The translations under genes and the position numbers were made by a program. DNA of 64,000 bases from Sphingomonas rubra (lineage in GTDB: Bacteria > Pseudomonadota > Alphaproteobacteria > Sphingomonadales > Sphingomonadaceae): assembly GCF_900115745.1 (NCBI RefSeq), contig NZ_FOXP01000001.1:372001-436000 (forward strand), written 5' to 3'. The notes under the pieces are model-generated. The model worked only from the letters and a program-made list of their open reading frames with translations, was not told the DNA's origin and ran no database searches. Positions within the stretch are counted from its first letter, which is position 1, and every line of letters begins with the position of its first letter. Below are positions 19,412-28,424 of the stretch, one piece after another.

Positions 19412-20707
19412 TCACGAGCCCTGCTCGAGCACTCGGCCGTCAGAGCTCGGTAATGAACGGATGTGCACGTCACTCTGCGGATAGGGGATTTCAATCCCGT
19501 GCTCCTGGAACAGAAGCCACAGCCGGTTGAGAATATCAGATTGTACGTTCCCGACCCCGGCCTCGGGATCTTTGATCCAAGCAAGAATGTCGTGATCGAC
19601 CGAGCTGTCTCCGAAGCCGCGCAGCCAGACCGTCGGCGCCGGGCTCTTCAGCACGCGCTCCGCAGCAGTCGCGGCCTCGATCATCAGCTTCTGCGCAAGC
19701 GGCAGGTCGCTCGAGTAGGCGATACCCACAGGAATGTGGATGCGGACATTGCGGCTCGAGTAAGACCAGTTCTCGACGGGCTCAACCATAAGCTGCTCGT
19801 TGGGGATCAGGTGCTCCTTGCCGTCGCGCGTGACGACCGAAACCGCACGGACACCGATTTTGGTGACCTGACCGAACGTCTCGCCCACAACGATCACGTC
19901 ACCCGGTTTTACCGAACGGTCCATCAGAAGGATGAGCCCGGATAACAGGTTGCCAACCGTCTTCTGCAGTCCGAAGCCCACGGCAAGCCCTAACGCGCCC
20001 GAGAACACCGCCAGCGCTGTGAGATCGATGCCAAGCAGGTCGATGCCGATCAGCGCGGCTACGACGATGACGGCAATCCCGGCGAGCTTCTGGACCAGCG
20101 CGCGCTGCGACACGTCAAGCCGCGTGAGACGCCCGATGGAATGGGTCAGCACTCGGTTCGCCAGTCGCGCGATCGCGAAAAGCACCGCTATCACGACAAC
20201 GGCGTTGACGACGCCGAGCAAAGATACTCGTCTCGTCCCCACCGTAACGCTAGCCCGGTCTAGTGTGGCGAGCAGCGGCTGAAGGCCGCCAAGCGACCCG
20301 GCTGCTGCGACGACAAAGACGACAGCCGCGATTAGCCAGGCATATCCGGAGCCCAGTCCCGCCAGCCTGACCAGCGCATAGGCGAGTCGCGCGACTGCCA
20401 CGCCCAGCGCCACAGCGACAAGCACTAGGGCGAGCGGACTCGCCGTAAAGAAGGGCAGCGACAGCAACAGCGCAAGGGCGGCCAAAAACATGCCCACGAT
20501 GGCAACGCCGGACCGGTACGCATCCCCCTCTGCCCGGCCAGCCCATCGGTGCACCAACGCCGTGAGCCTCGGACCGGCGCGCTGGCCGATCCACCACCCC
20601 ACTGAAAAGGCAAGGACGACCACCGCAATCGCACCTGCAATCGCGGTTACGTCAGGGTCGGTCGGGATCGGCAGGCCTTGTGCGCGTAACCACGGCACTG
20701 GGCTCAT
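19412..20707 (-). CDS. MscS-family mechanosensitive channel
   Basis: This 431-residue inner-membrane protein has an N-terminal helix near residues 20-45 and about five more before the pore. The MscS core is GALGLAVGFGLQKTVGNLLSGLILLMDRSVKPGDVI, where the pore helix passes into the beta domain, followed by VRAVSVVTRDGKEHLIPNEQL. The cytoplasmic cage domain is normal. Such channels release solutes on hypo-osmotic shock. It overlaps the preceding DUF4157 gene by four bases (ATGA), so the two form an operon. Confidence 0.92.
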   Translation of the reverse strand: MSPVPWLRAQGLPIPTDPDVTAIAGAIAVVVLAFSVGWWIGQRAGPRLTALVHRWAGRAEGDAYRSGVAIVGMFLAALALLLSLPFFTASPLALVLVAVALGVAVARLAYALVRLAGLGSGYAWLIAAVVFVVAAAGSLGGLQPLLATLDRASVTVGTRRVSLLGVVNAVVVIAVLFAIARLANRVLTHSIGRLTRLDVSQRALVQKLAGIAVIVVAALIGIDLLGIDLTALAVFSGALGLAVGFGLQKTVGNLLSGLILLMDRSVKPGDVIVVGETFGQVTKIGVRAVSVVTRDGKEHLIPNEQLMVEPVENWSYSSRNVRIHIPVGIAYSSDLPLAQKLMIEAATAAERVLKSPAPTVWLRGFGDSSVDHDILAWIKDPEAGVGNVQSDILNRLWLLFQEHGIEIPYPQSDVHIRSLPSSDGRVLEQGS

Positions 20708-21378
20708 ATGTCATCTCCTGGGTGTCGGGGGCGAGAGGGCACTGTTCGCTTCCAAACCTCGCGTGCGATGATGGCGGCATTGTCACGCGCCTGTTGTTCC
20801 AGGACAGGCCAAGAGCCTACATAGAGTCGGGCGAAGCGATCGATGCCGACTTCCTCATACTGGCGAACATGGACGAGCTCGTGCGCCCATAGCTGGACGT
20901 CCTTGGCTGTGTTTGGATTGCTGAAGACCACCACCTCGTCCAGCGTGACGGCGCCTTCGCGGTAGTACCAGCCGGCGAGAACAGTACCGAGGCTGATCCG
21001 TCTTCCCGCCGTTGTCCATCGAACCCGTCGCAAAGTATGCGAAGGAAAGTAGTCTTTCAGAGCTTCGGCAATAGCCCGCGGTATCGGTTGTGGCGATGCA
21101 GTGCGGGCTTGGCGTCGGGAGAAGCGGATCGCTTGCGCCAATGCCACGCCGCCAAATCCAGAAGTCTTATCCTCGATCGCATGCCCGATCCGCTCTACCC
21201 CTTTTCGGCTCGATCCTAGTAGGCTCTCGAATTGACGCCCGCTGATCCTTAGGTGCACCGGGATATGATTTTGCGCGCCCGTGAGCCGCACTCCGGGCGC
21301 TAAGAACATGGTGAACAACACCGCGGCGAGCAACGCCACGGCGACCAGGATTGTCGCGCGAGGCCGTCCCTTGCCCAT
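20704..21378 (-). CDS. DUF4157-type putative metallopeptidase, membrane-anchored
   Basis: This 224-residue protein has one N-terminal transmembrane helix (residues 10-30). A domain carrying HELVHVRQYEEVG follows near residue 165, the HE-x2-H-x2-Q pattern of DUF4157, also found in eCIS core-associated proteins. The HExxH could bind zinc, but activity is unproven for most members. Its stop overlaps the start of the mscS-like gene, so the two are co-expressed. The role next to a channel is unknown. Confidence 0.75.
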   Translation of the reverse strand: MGKGRPRATILVAVALLAAVLFTMFLAPGVRLTGAQNHIPVHLRISGRQFESLLGSSRKGVERIGHAIEDKTSGFGGVALAQAIRFSRRQARTASPQPIPRAIAEALKDYFPSHTLRRVRWTTAGRRISLGTVLAGWYYREGAVTLDEVVVFSNPNTAKDVQLWAHELVHVRQYEEVGIDRFARLYVGSWPVLEQQARDNAAIIAREVWKRTVPSRPRHPGDDI

Positions 21379-21487
21379 TTATGCGACCTTCCCCGGAGCA
21401 GTCAGATGTTGCAAGCCCATATGGGGCGACAGGCTCTCCGCACTGCGCGGCGGCAGGATACCTGAAGGGCGGATTAGAGACTGTGAT

Positions 21488-23050
21488 TTGAACGACGCTC
21501 CAGAGCATACCGCGGATAGGCCGTTCACCAGCCGGCGCTGGGACAGCGTCCCACTTTACCGGTGGTGGCGACGATCTGTCGTTGGAACCGTGGAACACGA
21601 GCGCGTGGTGACGCGGATCGTCGCGGAAAGTGGATTCACGCCCCGCTACGCCTTCATGACGATGATGTCCGCGGGCATCGCTATCCTCGGCTTGCTCTTG
21701 TCCTCACCAGCGGTGGTGATCGGCGCCATGCTGATCTCACCGCTGATGGGGCCGATCCTGGGGCTCGGCTTCAGTCTGGCACTCTTCGACTTCGCCGAGC
21801 TGCGTCGGTCCGTCGTCGCTTTCGGAGCGGGATCCGTTTTGGCCGTGCTCTTCACCGCCGCGATCGTGACCGTATCACCCCTCCAAGCCCCGACCGCTGA
21901 GATCCTAGCTCGGACCCGACCCAACCTGTTCGACCTGCTCGTCGCTCTCTTCGCTGCGCTCGCGGGCACCTTCGCGATCATCCGCGGCCGCGGAGAGACG
22001 ATTGTCGGCGTCGCTATCGCCACCGCGCTAATGCCGCCGCTCGCCGTCGTGGGCTATGGGCTCGCGACCCGCAACATCCCCGTGCTGACCGGCTCGGCCG
22101 CGCTGTTCGGAGCGAACTTTGTCACTATTGCGCTGGCCGCTACCGCGCTGGCGCGGCTCTACGGCTTCGGCCACTTCCTCTCGGCACGGCAGAGCTGGAT
22201 GCAGACCGTGGTGCTGATCCTTGCTTTCATTGGAATGTCGATTCCGCTCGCCTTCTCGTTGGGGCAGATCGCGAGCGAGGCGCTCACTGCCAATCAGGTT
22301 CGCAGCTACCTCTCCGAACGATTCGGTCCAGGCTCTCGCGTCACCCAGCTCGACCTCGATTTCAGCCGGACGCCCTTGTCGGTCCGCTCGGTCGTGATCG
22401 CGCCGCGCGATCGGGCTGTGGGTGGCCGAATGCTCGACGCGGAGCTGGAGAAGCGGCTCGGCCGGCCGCTGCTGGTGCAGGTGGATCAGATCCTACTGAA
22501 TCCCAATGCCGGCGCCGGGGCCGAGCAGGAGGCTCTCGCCCGCGCGAATGCCGCCGCGGCGACCGGCGACGATGTGTCGGCGGAGGTGTCGCACGTTGTC
22601 GAGGTCGCCGCCGGGGTCGCGCCTGAGGCGGTGACGCTCGACCGCGAGCACCGGCGCGTCACTGCGGCAGCCGCGGCGTTGCCCGGCGCGCCGCTTGCCG
22701 CCTATTGGACGTTGGAGCGACGAGCCTCCGCTGCTGCCGACGGCTGGACGGTCGAGCTCGTCCCGCCACTGCTGCCGATGCCCGCGATAGCCTTCGAAGA
22801 CAATAACGACAGGCTGGACGAGCCCGGCCGCCGTGCGGTGCTCGTCTCCGTCTGGGCGGCGCGACGTTGGAATGTCCGTGCGCTTGGGGTGCCGGGGCTG
22901 CCCGCGGGCGCGCCGCCCGAGCGGCCGACGCTTAACCAGAGACGCGCGCTTGCCGTGGCGGCGCTACTCCGCGAGAACGGGGTGTCGGCCGTTCCAGCGC
23001 AGGGCGGCGGCCAATCCTTCGCGCTCTCGCCCGCGCTCGCCGGGTCCTGA
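21488..23050 (+). CDS. DUF389 family membrane protein
   Basis: This ~520-residue protein has a hydrophobic core of about six helices. It includes the DUF389 signature LSSPAVVIGAMLISPLMGPILGLGFSLAL, then GRGETIVGVAIATALMPPLAVVGYG and FGANFVTIALA. A long hydrophilic C-terminal part (from about residue 290) follows. The start is uncertain: no ATG fits, and a TTG at 21488 or a GTG near 21590 are candidates. The end overlaps the next gene's start by one base. The biochemical role of DUF389 is unknown; members often sit near transporters and stress genes. Confidence 0.8.
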   Translation: MNDAPEHTADRPFTSRRWDSVPLYRWWRRSVVGTVEHERVVTRIVAESGFTPRYAFMTMMSAGIAILGLLLSSPAVVIGAMLISPLMGPILGLGFSLALFDFAELRRSVVAFGAGSVLAVLFTAAIVTVSPLQAPTAEILARTRPNLFDLLVALFAALAGTFAIIRGRGETIVGVAIATALMPPLAVVGYGLATRNIPVLTGSAALFGANFVTIALAATALARLYGFGHFLSARQSWMQTVVLILAFIGMSIPLAFSLGQIASEALTANQVRSYLSERFGPGSRVTQLDLDFSRTPLSVRSVVIAPRDRAVGGRMLDAELEKRLGRPLLVQVDQILLNPNAGAGAEQEALARANAAAATGDDVSAEVSHVVEVAAGVAPEAVTLDREHRRVTAAAAALPGAPLAAYWTLERRASAAADGWTVELVPPLLPMPAIAFEDNNDRLDEPGRRAVLVSVWAARRWNVRALGVPGLPAGAPPERPTLNQRRALAVAALLRENGVSAVPAQGGGQSFALSPALAGS

Positions 23051-24786
23051 TGGAGTTGCTCTCTCCCGCGCTCGTCAGCACACTGATCCTGCTCGGCGCG
23101 CTGGTCCTGTTCGTCTCCGAGCGCGTTCGGCACGATTTGGTCGCGCTTGCGGCGCTGTTCGCCTGCGTGTTCACCGGCTTGGTCACGCCGACGGGTGCGC
23201 TCGCCGGCTTCGCCGATCCCGCCGTGATCGCAGTCGCGGCAATCCTGGTGGTTGGTCGCGCGGTCGAGCTGTCCGGCGTCGCCTCCGCCGTGGCGCGTGT
23301 GGCGGTGCCGGCGTCGTGGGGCTTTGCGAGCAGACTCTCGGGGCTTCTCGTGGTCGGCGCGCTGCTGTCGGCGTTCATGAATAACATCGCCGCGCTCGTC
23401 ATCACCATGCCGATCGCCGCCGAGATCGCGCGCGCCAACCGGCTGCCACCCGCCGCTACACTGATGCCACTCGCCTTCGCGACCATCCTGGGCGGCACCA
23501 CGACGCTGATCGGGACGCCCGCCAACCTGATCCTGTCGTCGGTGCGAGAAGACGCGCTGGGCGCGCCGTTCGGCTTCTTCACCATGACCCCCGTCGCGGT
23601 CGCTGTCACGCTCGGCGGACTTGCCTACCTCTCCTTCATCGGTTGGCGCCTGCTGCCGATCCGGGCTGCAGACGACCGTTCGAAACTCGCGCCATGGCGC
23701 GCCTTCGAGCTCGCGCCAGCGAATGATGAGGTGGAACTCGCCGACCTGCTTCCCCGGCTCCGGGCAGCGCAGGCCCGCGCAGTGGCGTTGTTCCGCGACG
23801 GACGTGCCGCGCCGATCGGCACCAGCGGCGCGTTGAGCACAGACGACCGGCTTCTGGTGGTCTCGCGCTCCAACCAGTGGACGGTCGGCGAGCGGACGGG
23901 CTTGCGGTCGGCGACCGCGATCGGAGCATCGCCCGATGCCGTCACCGCTCGCGTCGTTGTCGCCAACGGTTCGATGCTTATCGGCTTGAGCACCGAATCT
24001 GTGCGCATCCGCAGCGAGGAGCGGCTGTCGGTCGTCGCGGTCGCGCCTTCGGCCGCACGTCGCAAGGTGCCGCTGGTGCGGCTCCGCATCGAAGCTGGCG
24101 ACGAACTGTTCGTCCGTGGCGCACCCGCCGACCTCGCGCAGTTCGTCGCGTCCGCCCGCCTGCTCGAGATCGATCGGATCGACCCCGCGCCCGTCGCAGG
24201 AGGCCAAGCTGCGGCGACGCTCGCGATCTTTGGCGGAGCGATCGCCGCAATCGTCGTCGGCGGCCTCTCGCCCGCGCTCGCGTTTCTTGGCGCAGCGGCG
24301 GTGATCGCGGCGGCGAGGCTGATCCCGACCCGAGAGGTCTATCGTTCGATCGACTGGAGCATTATCGTTCTGCTCGCGGCAATGATCCCGGTCGGGCAGA
24401 GCTTCCAAAGCAGCGGCGCGGCGACGATCGCCGCCGGTCTACTCGGCGACGCGCTCGCCGGCCAAGCGCTGCCGGTGACGCTCGGCGCGATCTGCGCGCT
24501 GACGCTGCTACTGTCGATCTTCCTCAATAACGTCGCGACCGCCGTCATCATGGGGCCGCTCGCCATCGACGCCGCGGGGCTGCTCGGCGTCAGTCCCGAC
24601 GCGGCTCTCCTCGCCGTGCTGATCGGTGCGTCGGCAGACTTCCTCACGCCGATCGGCCACCAGAACAACCTGCTGGTAATGGGGCCCGGCGGCTATCGGT
24701 TCACCGATTATGCGCGAATGGGCGCGCCACTGGTCGTCATGGTGGTCGTCACGACCGGGTTCGTCTTGGCGCGGCTCTATTCCTGA
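23050..24786 (+). CDS. SLC13/DASS-type permease with RCK_C (TrkA-C) domains
   Basis: This 578-residue inner-membrane transporter has two membrane halves. The N-terminal half carries SAFMNNIAALVITMPIA and ILGGTTTLIGTPANLIL, and the C-terminal half has FLNNVATAVIMGPLAID and LIGASADFLTPIGHQNN; these SNxxA/GTxxN motif pairs are typical of DASS anion symporters. Between them (about residues 210-370) lies a soluble insert with two TrkA-C-like regions that probably bind ligands. The substrate is an anion or carboxylate, unknown. It is directly downstream of the DUF389 gene and overlaps the convergent mgtC by 10 bp. Confidence 0.88.
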   Translation: MELLSPALVSTLILLGALVLFVSERVRHDLVALAALFACVFTGLVTPTGALAGFADPAVIAVAAILVVGRAVELSGVASAVARVAVPASWGFASRLSGLLVVGALLSAFMNNIAALVITMPIAAEIARANRLPPAATLMPLAFATILGGTTTLIGTPANLILSSVREDALGAPFGFFTMTPVAVAVTLGGLAYLSFIGWRLLPIRAADDRSKLAPWRAFELAPANDEVELADLLPRLRAAQARAVALFRDGRAAPIGTSGALSTDDRLLVVSRSNQWTVGERTGLRSATAIGASPDAVTARVVVANGSMLIGLSTESVRIRSEERLSVVAVAPSAARRKVPLVRLRIEAGDELFVRGAPADLAQFVASARLLEIDRIDPAPVAGGQAAATLAIFGGAIAAIVVGGLSPALAFLGAAAVIAAARLIPTREVYRSIDWSIIVLLAAMIPVGQSFQSSGAATIAAGLLGDALAGQALPVTLGAICALTLLLSIFLNNVATAVIMGPLAIDAAGLLGVSPDAALLAVLIGASADFLTPIGHQNNLLVMGPGGYRFTDYARMGAPLVVMVVVTTGFVLARLYS

Positions 24787-25259
24787 TCGTCGGGCGTGAC
24801 GCTCGCATCATAGCGGTCGGTGAACGGTCGGCCGAGGAAGAAGAGAAGGACGATTGCGGCCGCGACCAGGCCGCCAAGCCAGACCGAGCCGAGCCCGCAG
24901 ATCAGGCCGATCGCGCCTGATGCCCAGATCGCCGCCGCCGAGCCGGCGCCCTGCACGACTTGCTTCTCACGGAACAGCGCGCCGGCACCCAGGAAACCGA
25001 TCCCGGTCATGACTCCGCTCATCACCTTGGCGGGGTCGATCGAGAAATTGGCATCGGCAGTTCGGTAGCCAAGATCGACGATGCCGATCGTGAGCGCACA
25101 CGACGCAAGCGAGATGATGACGAACGGCCGAAAGTCGACAGGCTTCCTGCGGAGGTACCGCTCCAGCCCGATCGCAAAGGCGAACATGATCGCCGCCCCA
25201 ACGCGTAGCAGCGCATCCGCCCAGGAGAGATGAACGGGCGCGAAGGTGCCGATCTCCAC
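24777..25259 (-). CDS. MgtC/SapB family membrane protein (copy 1)
   Basis: This 160-residue protein has about five transmembrane helices and the MgtC motifs GLERYLRRKPVDFRPF, VMSGVMTGIGFLGAGALFREK and GAGSAAAIWASGAIGLICG. It lacks the C-terminal soluble domain of Salmonella MgtC. Family members affect growth under low Mg2+ or acid stress, partly by acting on ATP synthase. It is the last gene of a seven-gene minus-strand operon, with only 4 bp from the channel gene. Confidence 0.9.
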   Translation of the reverse strand: MEIGTFAPVHLSWADALLRVGAAIMFAFAIGLERYLRRKPVDFRPFVIISLASCALTIGIVDLGYRTADANFSIDPAKVMSGVMTGIGFLGAGALFREKQVVQGAGSAAAIWASGAIGLICGLGSVWLGGLVAAAIVLLFFLGRPFTDRYDASVTPDDQE

Positions 25260-25263
25260 CGCC

Positions 25264-26304
25264 TCAGCTCGCCGAATCGAGAGTGGGGACGATTTCGATC
25301 AGCACGTCGCCATCCTGCATGGCCGCGGCTTCGGGCTCCCAGAAGCCGATTGTCCGACCGTCGCGATACAGCCGCAGAGCCTGGCCCGTCTCGACGGTGC
25401 GCAGCGGTCGGCCCACCTCCTCGCGCGTGACTGGCCGCTCGTGCAGCTTGACCCGCCCATGGGAGGTCACGAGATCACTGACGTAATCGGCGATGTGCGA
25501 ACCCATCGTCGCGCCCGCGAGCAGTCTCCCGCCAAAGCTGACCGGGTTGACGATGACCTGCGCGCCGGCATCACGTGCGAGAATCTCGTTCTCGGTCGCC
25601 CTGACCCCGACCGCGACGGGCACATCAGGTGCGAGCCGCCGCGCGGTCATCGCGATCAGAACGGCGGCATCATCGCGGTTCGGTGAGACGACCAGGGCGC
25701 GCGCGCGCGCGATGCCGGCTGCTTCGAGCACGGCGTTATGGGTGGCATCGCCGAGCACGGTGCCGACACCCAGCTCATCCGCTCCCTCCAAGGCTGTTTC
25801 GTCGAGATCGACGACCACGATCCCGTCCGGCGGACAGCCCCGACGCAGCAGCTCGGCAACGGCTTCTGCGCCGGTCGCGCCATAGCCGCAGACGATCGTA
25901 TGCTTCTGTAGCTGTCGCTGGATGCGCGCCATGCGCCACCGCTCCCATGTGTTCTTGAAGAGGAAGGTGTAGGCCGTCCCGAGAAAAATGAGCCAGACAA
26001 AGATGCGGACCGGCGTCACGACAAAGGTATCGAACAGCCGCGCTCGATCAGTCACCGGCACGATGTCACCATAGCCGACCGTGGTGACGGTAATCATCGT
26101 GAAATAGACGACATCGATGAATGAGACGGCACCATCGGTATTGTCGCGCAGGCCCTCGCGATCAAACCAGTGCCCCGCGAGCGCGATGCCGACCAGAGCG
26201 AGAGCGGCGAGTATCCGTAAGCCAAGCGCGGTTCCTGCCGTGACGCTACTGCGGCGTTGGAAGTGAGCTGGCCGTCGCTGCGCCTCGCGTGACGGTCTCA
26301 GCAC
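25264..26304 (-). CDS. RCK-gated potassium channel (TrkA-N fusion)
   Basis: This 346-residue protein is a two-helix potassium channel fused to a regulator domain. TM1 is at residues 25-42, then the pore loop and filter TVTTVGYGDIVP near residue 75, and TM2 follows. The RCK/TrkA-N Rossmann domain begins IVCGYGATGAEAVAELL, and a TrkA-C domain ends the protein. It resembles MthK- and Kch-like channels, gated by ligands such as Ca2+ or nucleotides. I chose the GTG at 26304, which overlaps the nhaA stop (GTGCTGA); the longer frame into nhaA is not coding. Confidence 0.88.
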   Translation of the reverse strand: MLRPSREAQRRPAHFQRRSSVTAGTALGLRILAALALVGIALAGHWFDREGLRDNTDGAVSFIDVVYFTMITVTTVGYGDIVPVTDRARLFDTFVVTPVRIFVWLIFLGTAYTFLFKNTWERWRMARIQRQLQKHTIVCGYGATGAEAVAELLRRGCPPDGIVVVDLDETALEGADELGVGTVLGDATHNAVLEAAGIARARALVVSPNRDDAAVLIAMTARRLAPDVPVAVGVRATENEILARDAGAQVIVNPVSFGGRLLAGATMGSHIADYVSDLVTSHGRVKLHERPVTREEVGRPLRTVETGQALRLYRDGRTIGFWEPEAAAMQDGDVLIEIVPTLDSAS

Positions 26305-27476
26305 GCCGGATCGCCTTTGGCGCTGCGCAGAAGGAGGAAGCCGCTGATCGCCGACAGCGCCGACCCGGCGAGCACGCCGATCTTGACCGCGTCGGTGAGA
26401 GCCGAGCCCTCGCCGAATGCCAGCACGCCGATGAACAGACTCATGGTGAAGCCGACGCCGCACAGCATCGCCATCCCGTACAGCTGCCGCCAGGTCGCGC
26501 AGGCGGGCATGTCGACCACGTCCGCGCGGATCAGCGCCCAGCACGCACCGAACACGCCGAGTTGTTTGCCCACGAACAGACCCGCCACGATGCCCAGCGG
26601 CACCGGTGCCAGCGCCGCCTCCGGTCCCAGCCCGGCGAGCGACACGCCCGCATTGGCAAAGGCGAATACCGGCACGATGCCGAACGCCACCCACGGAGCG
26701 AGCGCATGTTCCAGCCGATGCAACGGCGAATCCGGCGCTTCGGGGCGTCCGGGCGTCGGGTCGATCGGCACCGTCAGAGCCACGGCCACGCCTGCCAGGG
26801 TCGCGTGTACGCCGGACTGCAGCACCGCCCACCACACGCCAGCGCCAACCAGCAGATACGGCCACAATACCCGCACCCCCAGCCGATTGCACGCAACCAG
26901 AAGGCCCAGCCCTGCGCCCGCGATCGCCAGCGGCCCGACCGCCAGCCCGTCGGTGTAGAACAGCGCGATCACGACGATCGCGCCCAAGTCGTCGAGCACC
27001 GCGATCGCGGTCAGCAGCACCTTGAGCGATACCGGCGCGCGGCTACCCAGTAGCGCCAGCACGCCGAGAGCGAAGGCGATGTCGGTGGCGGTCGGGATCG
27101 CCCAACCGCGCGCGCCGACCGGATCATGCCAGTTCAGCGCTAAATAGATGAGCGCGGGTGCGATCATACCCCCTGCTGCCGCCGCGGCAGGCAGGATTCG
27201 TCGTCCCCAGGTGCGCAGCTGCCCATCGAGCAGCTCGCGCTTGAGCTCAAGGCCGACCAGCAGGAAGAATACCGCCATCAACCCGTCGTTGATCCAGTGC
27301 AGGACAGACAGGCCGGCAGCGTAGTGGTGCAGGTAGCCGAAGTAGGCAGGCGCGAACGGCGAATTCGCAACGCCGAGCGCCAACGCTGTGGCCAGCGCCA
27401 GGACCACGCCGCCGCCTGCCTCGCTGGTGAGCAAGGCGCGCAAAGCCGATAATGGACGAAGGGGAGACAGGGCCAT
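26298..27476 (-). CDS. nhaA: Na+/H+ antiporter NhaA
   Basis: This 392-residue, twelve-helix antiporter exports Na+ in exchange for protons at alkaline pH. The cation site is intact: T131-D132 in IPTATDIAFALG and the aspartate pair D162-D163 in VLDDLGAIVVIALFY, matching E. coli D133 and D163/D164. GLMAVFFLLVGLELKREL is also typical. It lies 9 bp after the YihY-like gene and overlaps the next gene, in a compact minus-strand operon. Confidence 0.95.
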   Translation of the reverse strand: MALSPLRPLSALRALLTSEAGGGVVLALATALALGVANSPFAPAYFGYLHHYAAGLSVLHWINDGLMAVFFLLVGLELKRELLDGQLRTWGRRILPAAAAAGGMIAPALIYLALNWHDPVGARGWAIPTATDIAFALGVLALLGSRAPVSLKVLLTAIAVLDDLGAIVVIALFYTDGLAVGPLAIAGAGLGLLVACNRLGVRVLWPYLLVGAGVWWAVLQSGVHATLAGVAVALTVPIDPTPGRPEAPDSPLHRLEHALAPWVAFGIVPVFAFANAGVSLAGLGPEAALAPVPLGIVAGLFVGKQLGVFGACWALIRADVVDMPACATWRQLYGMAMLCGVGFTMSLFIGVLAFGEGSALTDAVKIGVLAGSALSAISGFLLLRSAKGDPAC

Positions 27477-27485
27477 CTAACCTGC

Positions 27486-28424
27486 CTAACCCGCGACAGT
27501 CGCTTCGTCGCTTGCCAATTCGACGTTGAAACGCGCGCCCAGCAGGAACGCGGAGGCGGAACCGAGCAGCCAGAGCTGCAGCACGATCACCGCGCCGAGC
27601 GATCCGTATACCCGGCCGAAGTCGCCAAATCGGCCAAGATAGATGCTGAATAACGCCGTCGCGCCCAGCCAGAGCACGGTCGCCAGTACCGCACCGGGCG
27701 CAACGTCACGCCAGGGCGGCGCGGCACGGGCCGGCCCGTGCCGGTAGATTGCAGTCAGCATCGCTGCCGTGACCGCCGCGGTTGCAATCCAGAACAGCAC
27801 CTGCGCCAGTTCGGAGGCGAACGGCAGCTCGGGCAGGAAGCGGACAACGAAGGCGAACGCCGACACCGCGACCAGCACGGCTGTCACCAGCGCCGCCGCG
27901 GCGAGCACGATCAAAACGGCGATTACCCGCCGAGCCACGAAGCTGGGCCGGCGATCGACGCGGCACGCCACGTTCAGCCCGTAAAGGAGTGAGCGGCCTG
28001 CTCGGCTGGCGCTGAACACGGTCAGCGCGATCGACAAAGCGAAGCCTGTTCCGCGACCCTCCCGGCTGAGCAGCGCTTCGCTCGATGATGAAGTGATCAA
28101 ACCTCGCGCCTCGACAGGGATGACGCGGGTCAGCGCACGCAGGTCGGCGATTACCTCCTGCGGCTCGGTAAACGTACCGTAAGCGAGCGCGACGAGCGCC
28201 AGCAGCGGCAGCAGCGATAAAAAGGACGAGAAGGCAATCGAACTCGCCACCATGCCGAAGTCGTCCTGCGCCGCGCTGCGGCCGGCACGCCAGCCCGCCT
28301 TTGCGAAGCGTACAACCTGGCGAGAAGCGTGTTCGCGTCCGCGTGTTACTTCAGGCGCGATCGTCGGTCGCCTTGGCTCTGACCAACTCCAAGCGGTTGA
28401 GGGGTCGGGGCTTGGGCGGCGCAT
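27486..28424 (-). CDS. YihY/BrkB family membrane protein
   Basis: This ~312-residue protein has six hydrophobic segments and the family signatures DDFGMVASSIAFSSFLSLLPLLALVA, FSASRAGRSLLYGLN and VAPGAVLATVLWLGATALFSIYLGRFGDFGRVYGSLGAVIVLQLWL. Formerly annotated as ribonuclease BN, the family is now regarded as membrane proteins of unclear function. The start is uncertain: no start codon lies near the stop of the upstream channel gene, and the best ATG, at 28424, gives a 74-bp overlap with it. Confidence 0.85.
   Translation of the reverse strand: MRRPSPDPSTAWSWSEPRRPTIAPEVTRGREHASRQVVRFAKAGWRAGRSAAQDDFGMVASSIAFSSFLSLLPLLALVALAYGTFTEPQEVIADLRALTRVIPVEARGLITSSSSEALLSREGRGTGFALSIALTVFSASRAGRSLLYGLNVACRVDRRPSFVARRVIAVLIVLAAAALVTAVLVAVSAFAFVVRFLPELPFASELAQVLFWIATAAVTAAMLTAIYRHGPARAAPPWRDVAPGAVLATVLWLGATALFSIYLGRFGDFGRVYGSLGAVIVLQLWLLGSASAFLLGARFNVELASDEATVAG

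Noticed and set aside
23050..24786. Trk potassium uptake protein because of the TrkA-C domains
   Set aside because: The membrane halves carry SLC13/DASS motifs (FMNNIAA, GTPANL, FLNNVAT), so the TrkA-C parts are only a regulatory insert.
25264..26892. A 542-codon frame extending the K+ channel into nhaA
   Set aside because: The extra part is antisense-like Arg/Gly-rich translation of nhaA. The GTG that overlaps the nhaA stop gives a normal channel length.
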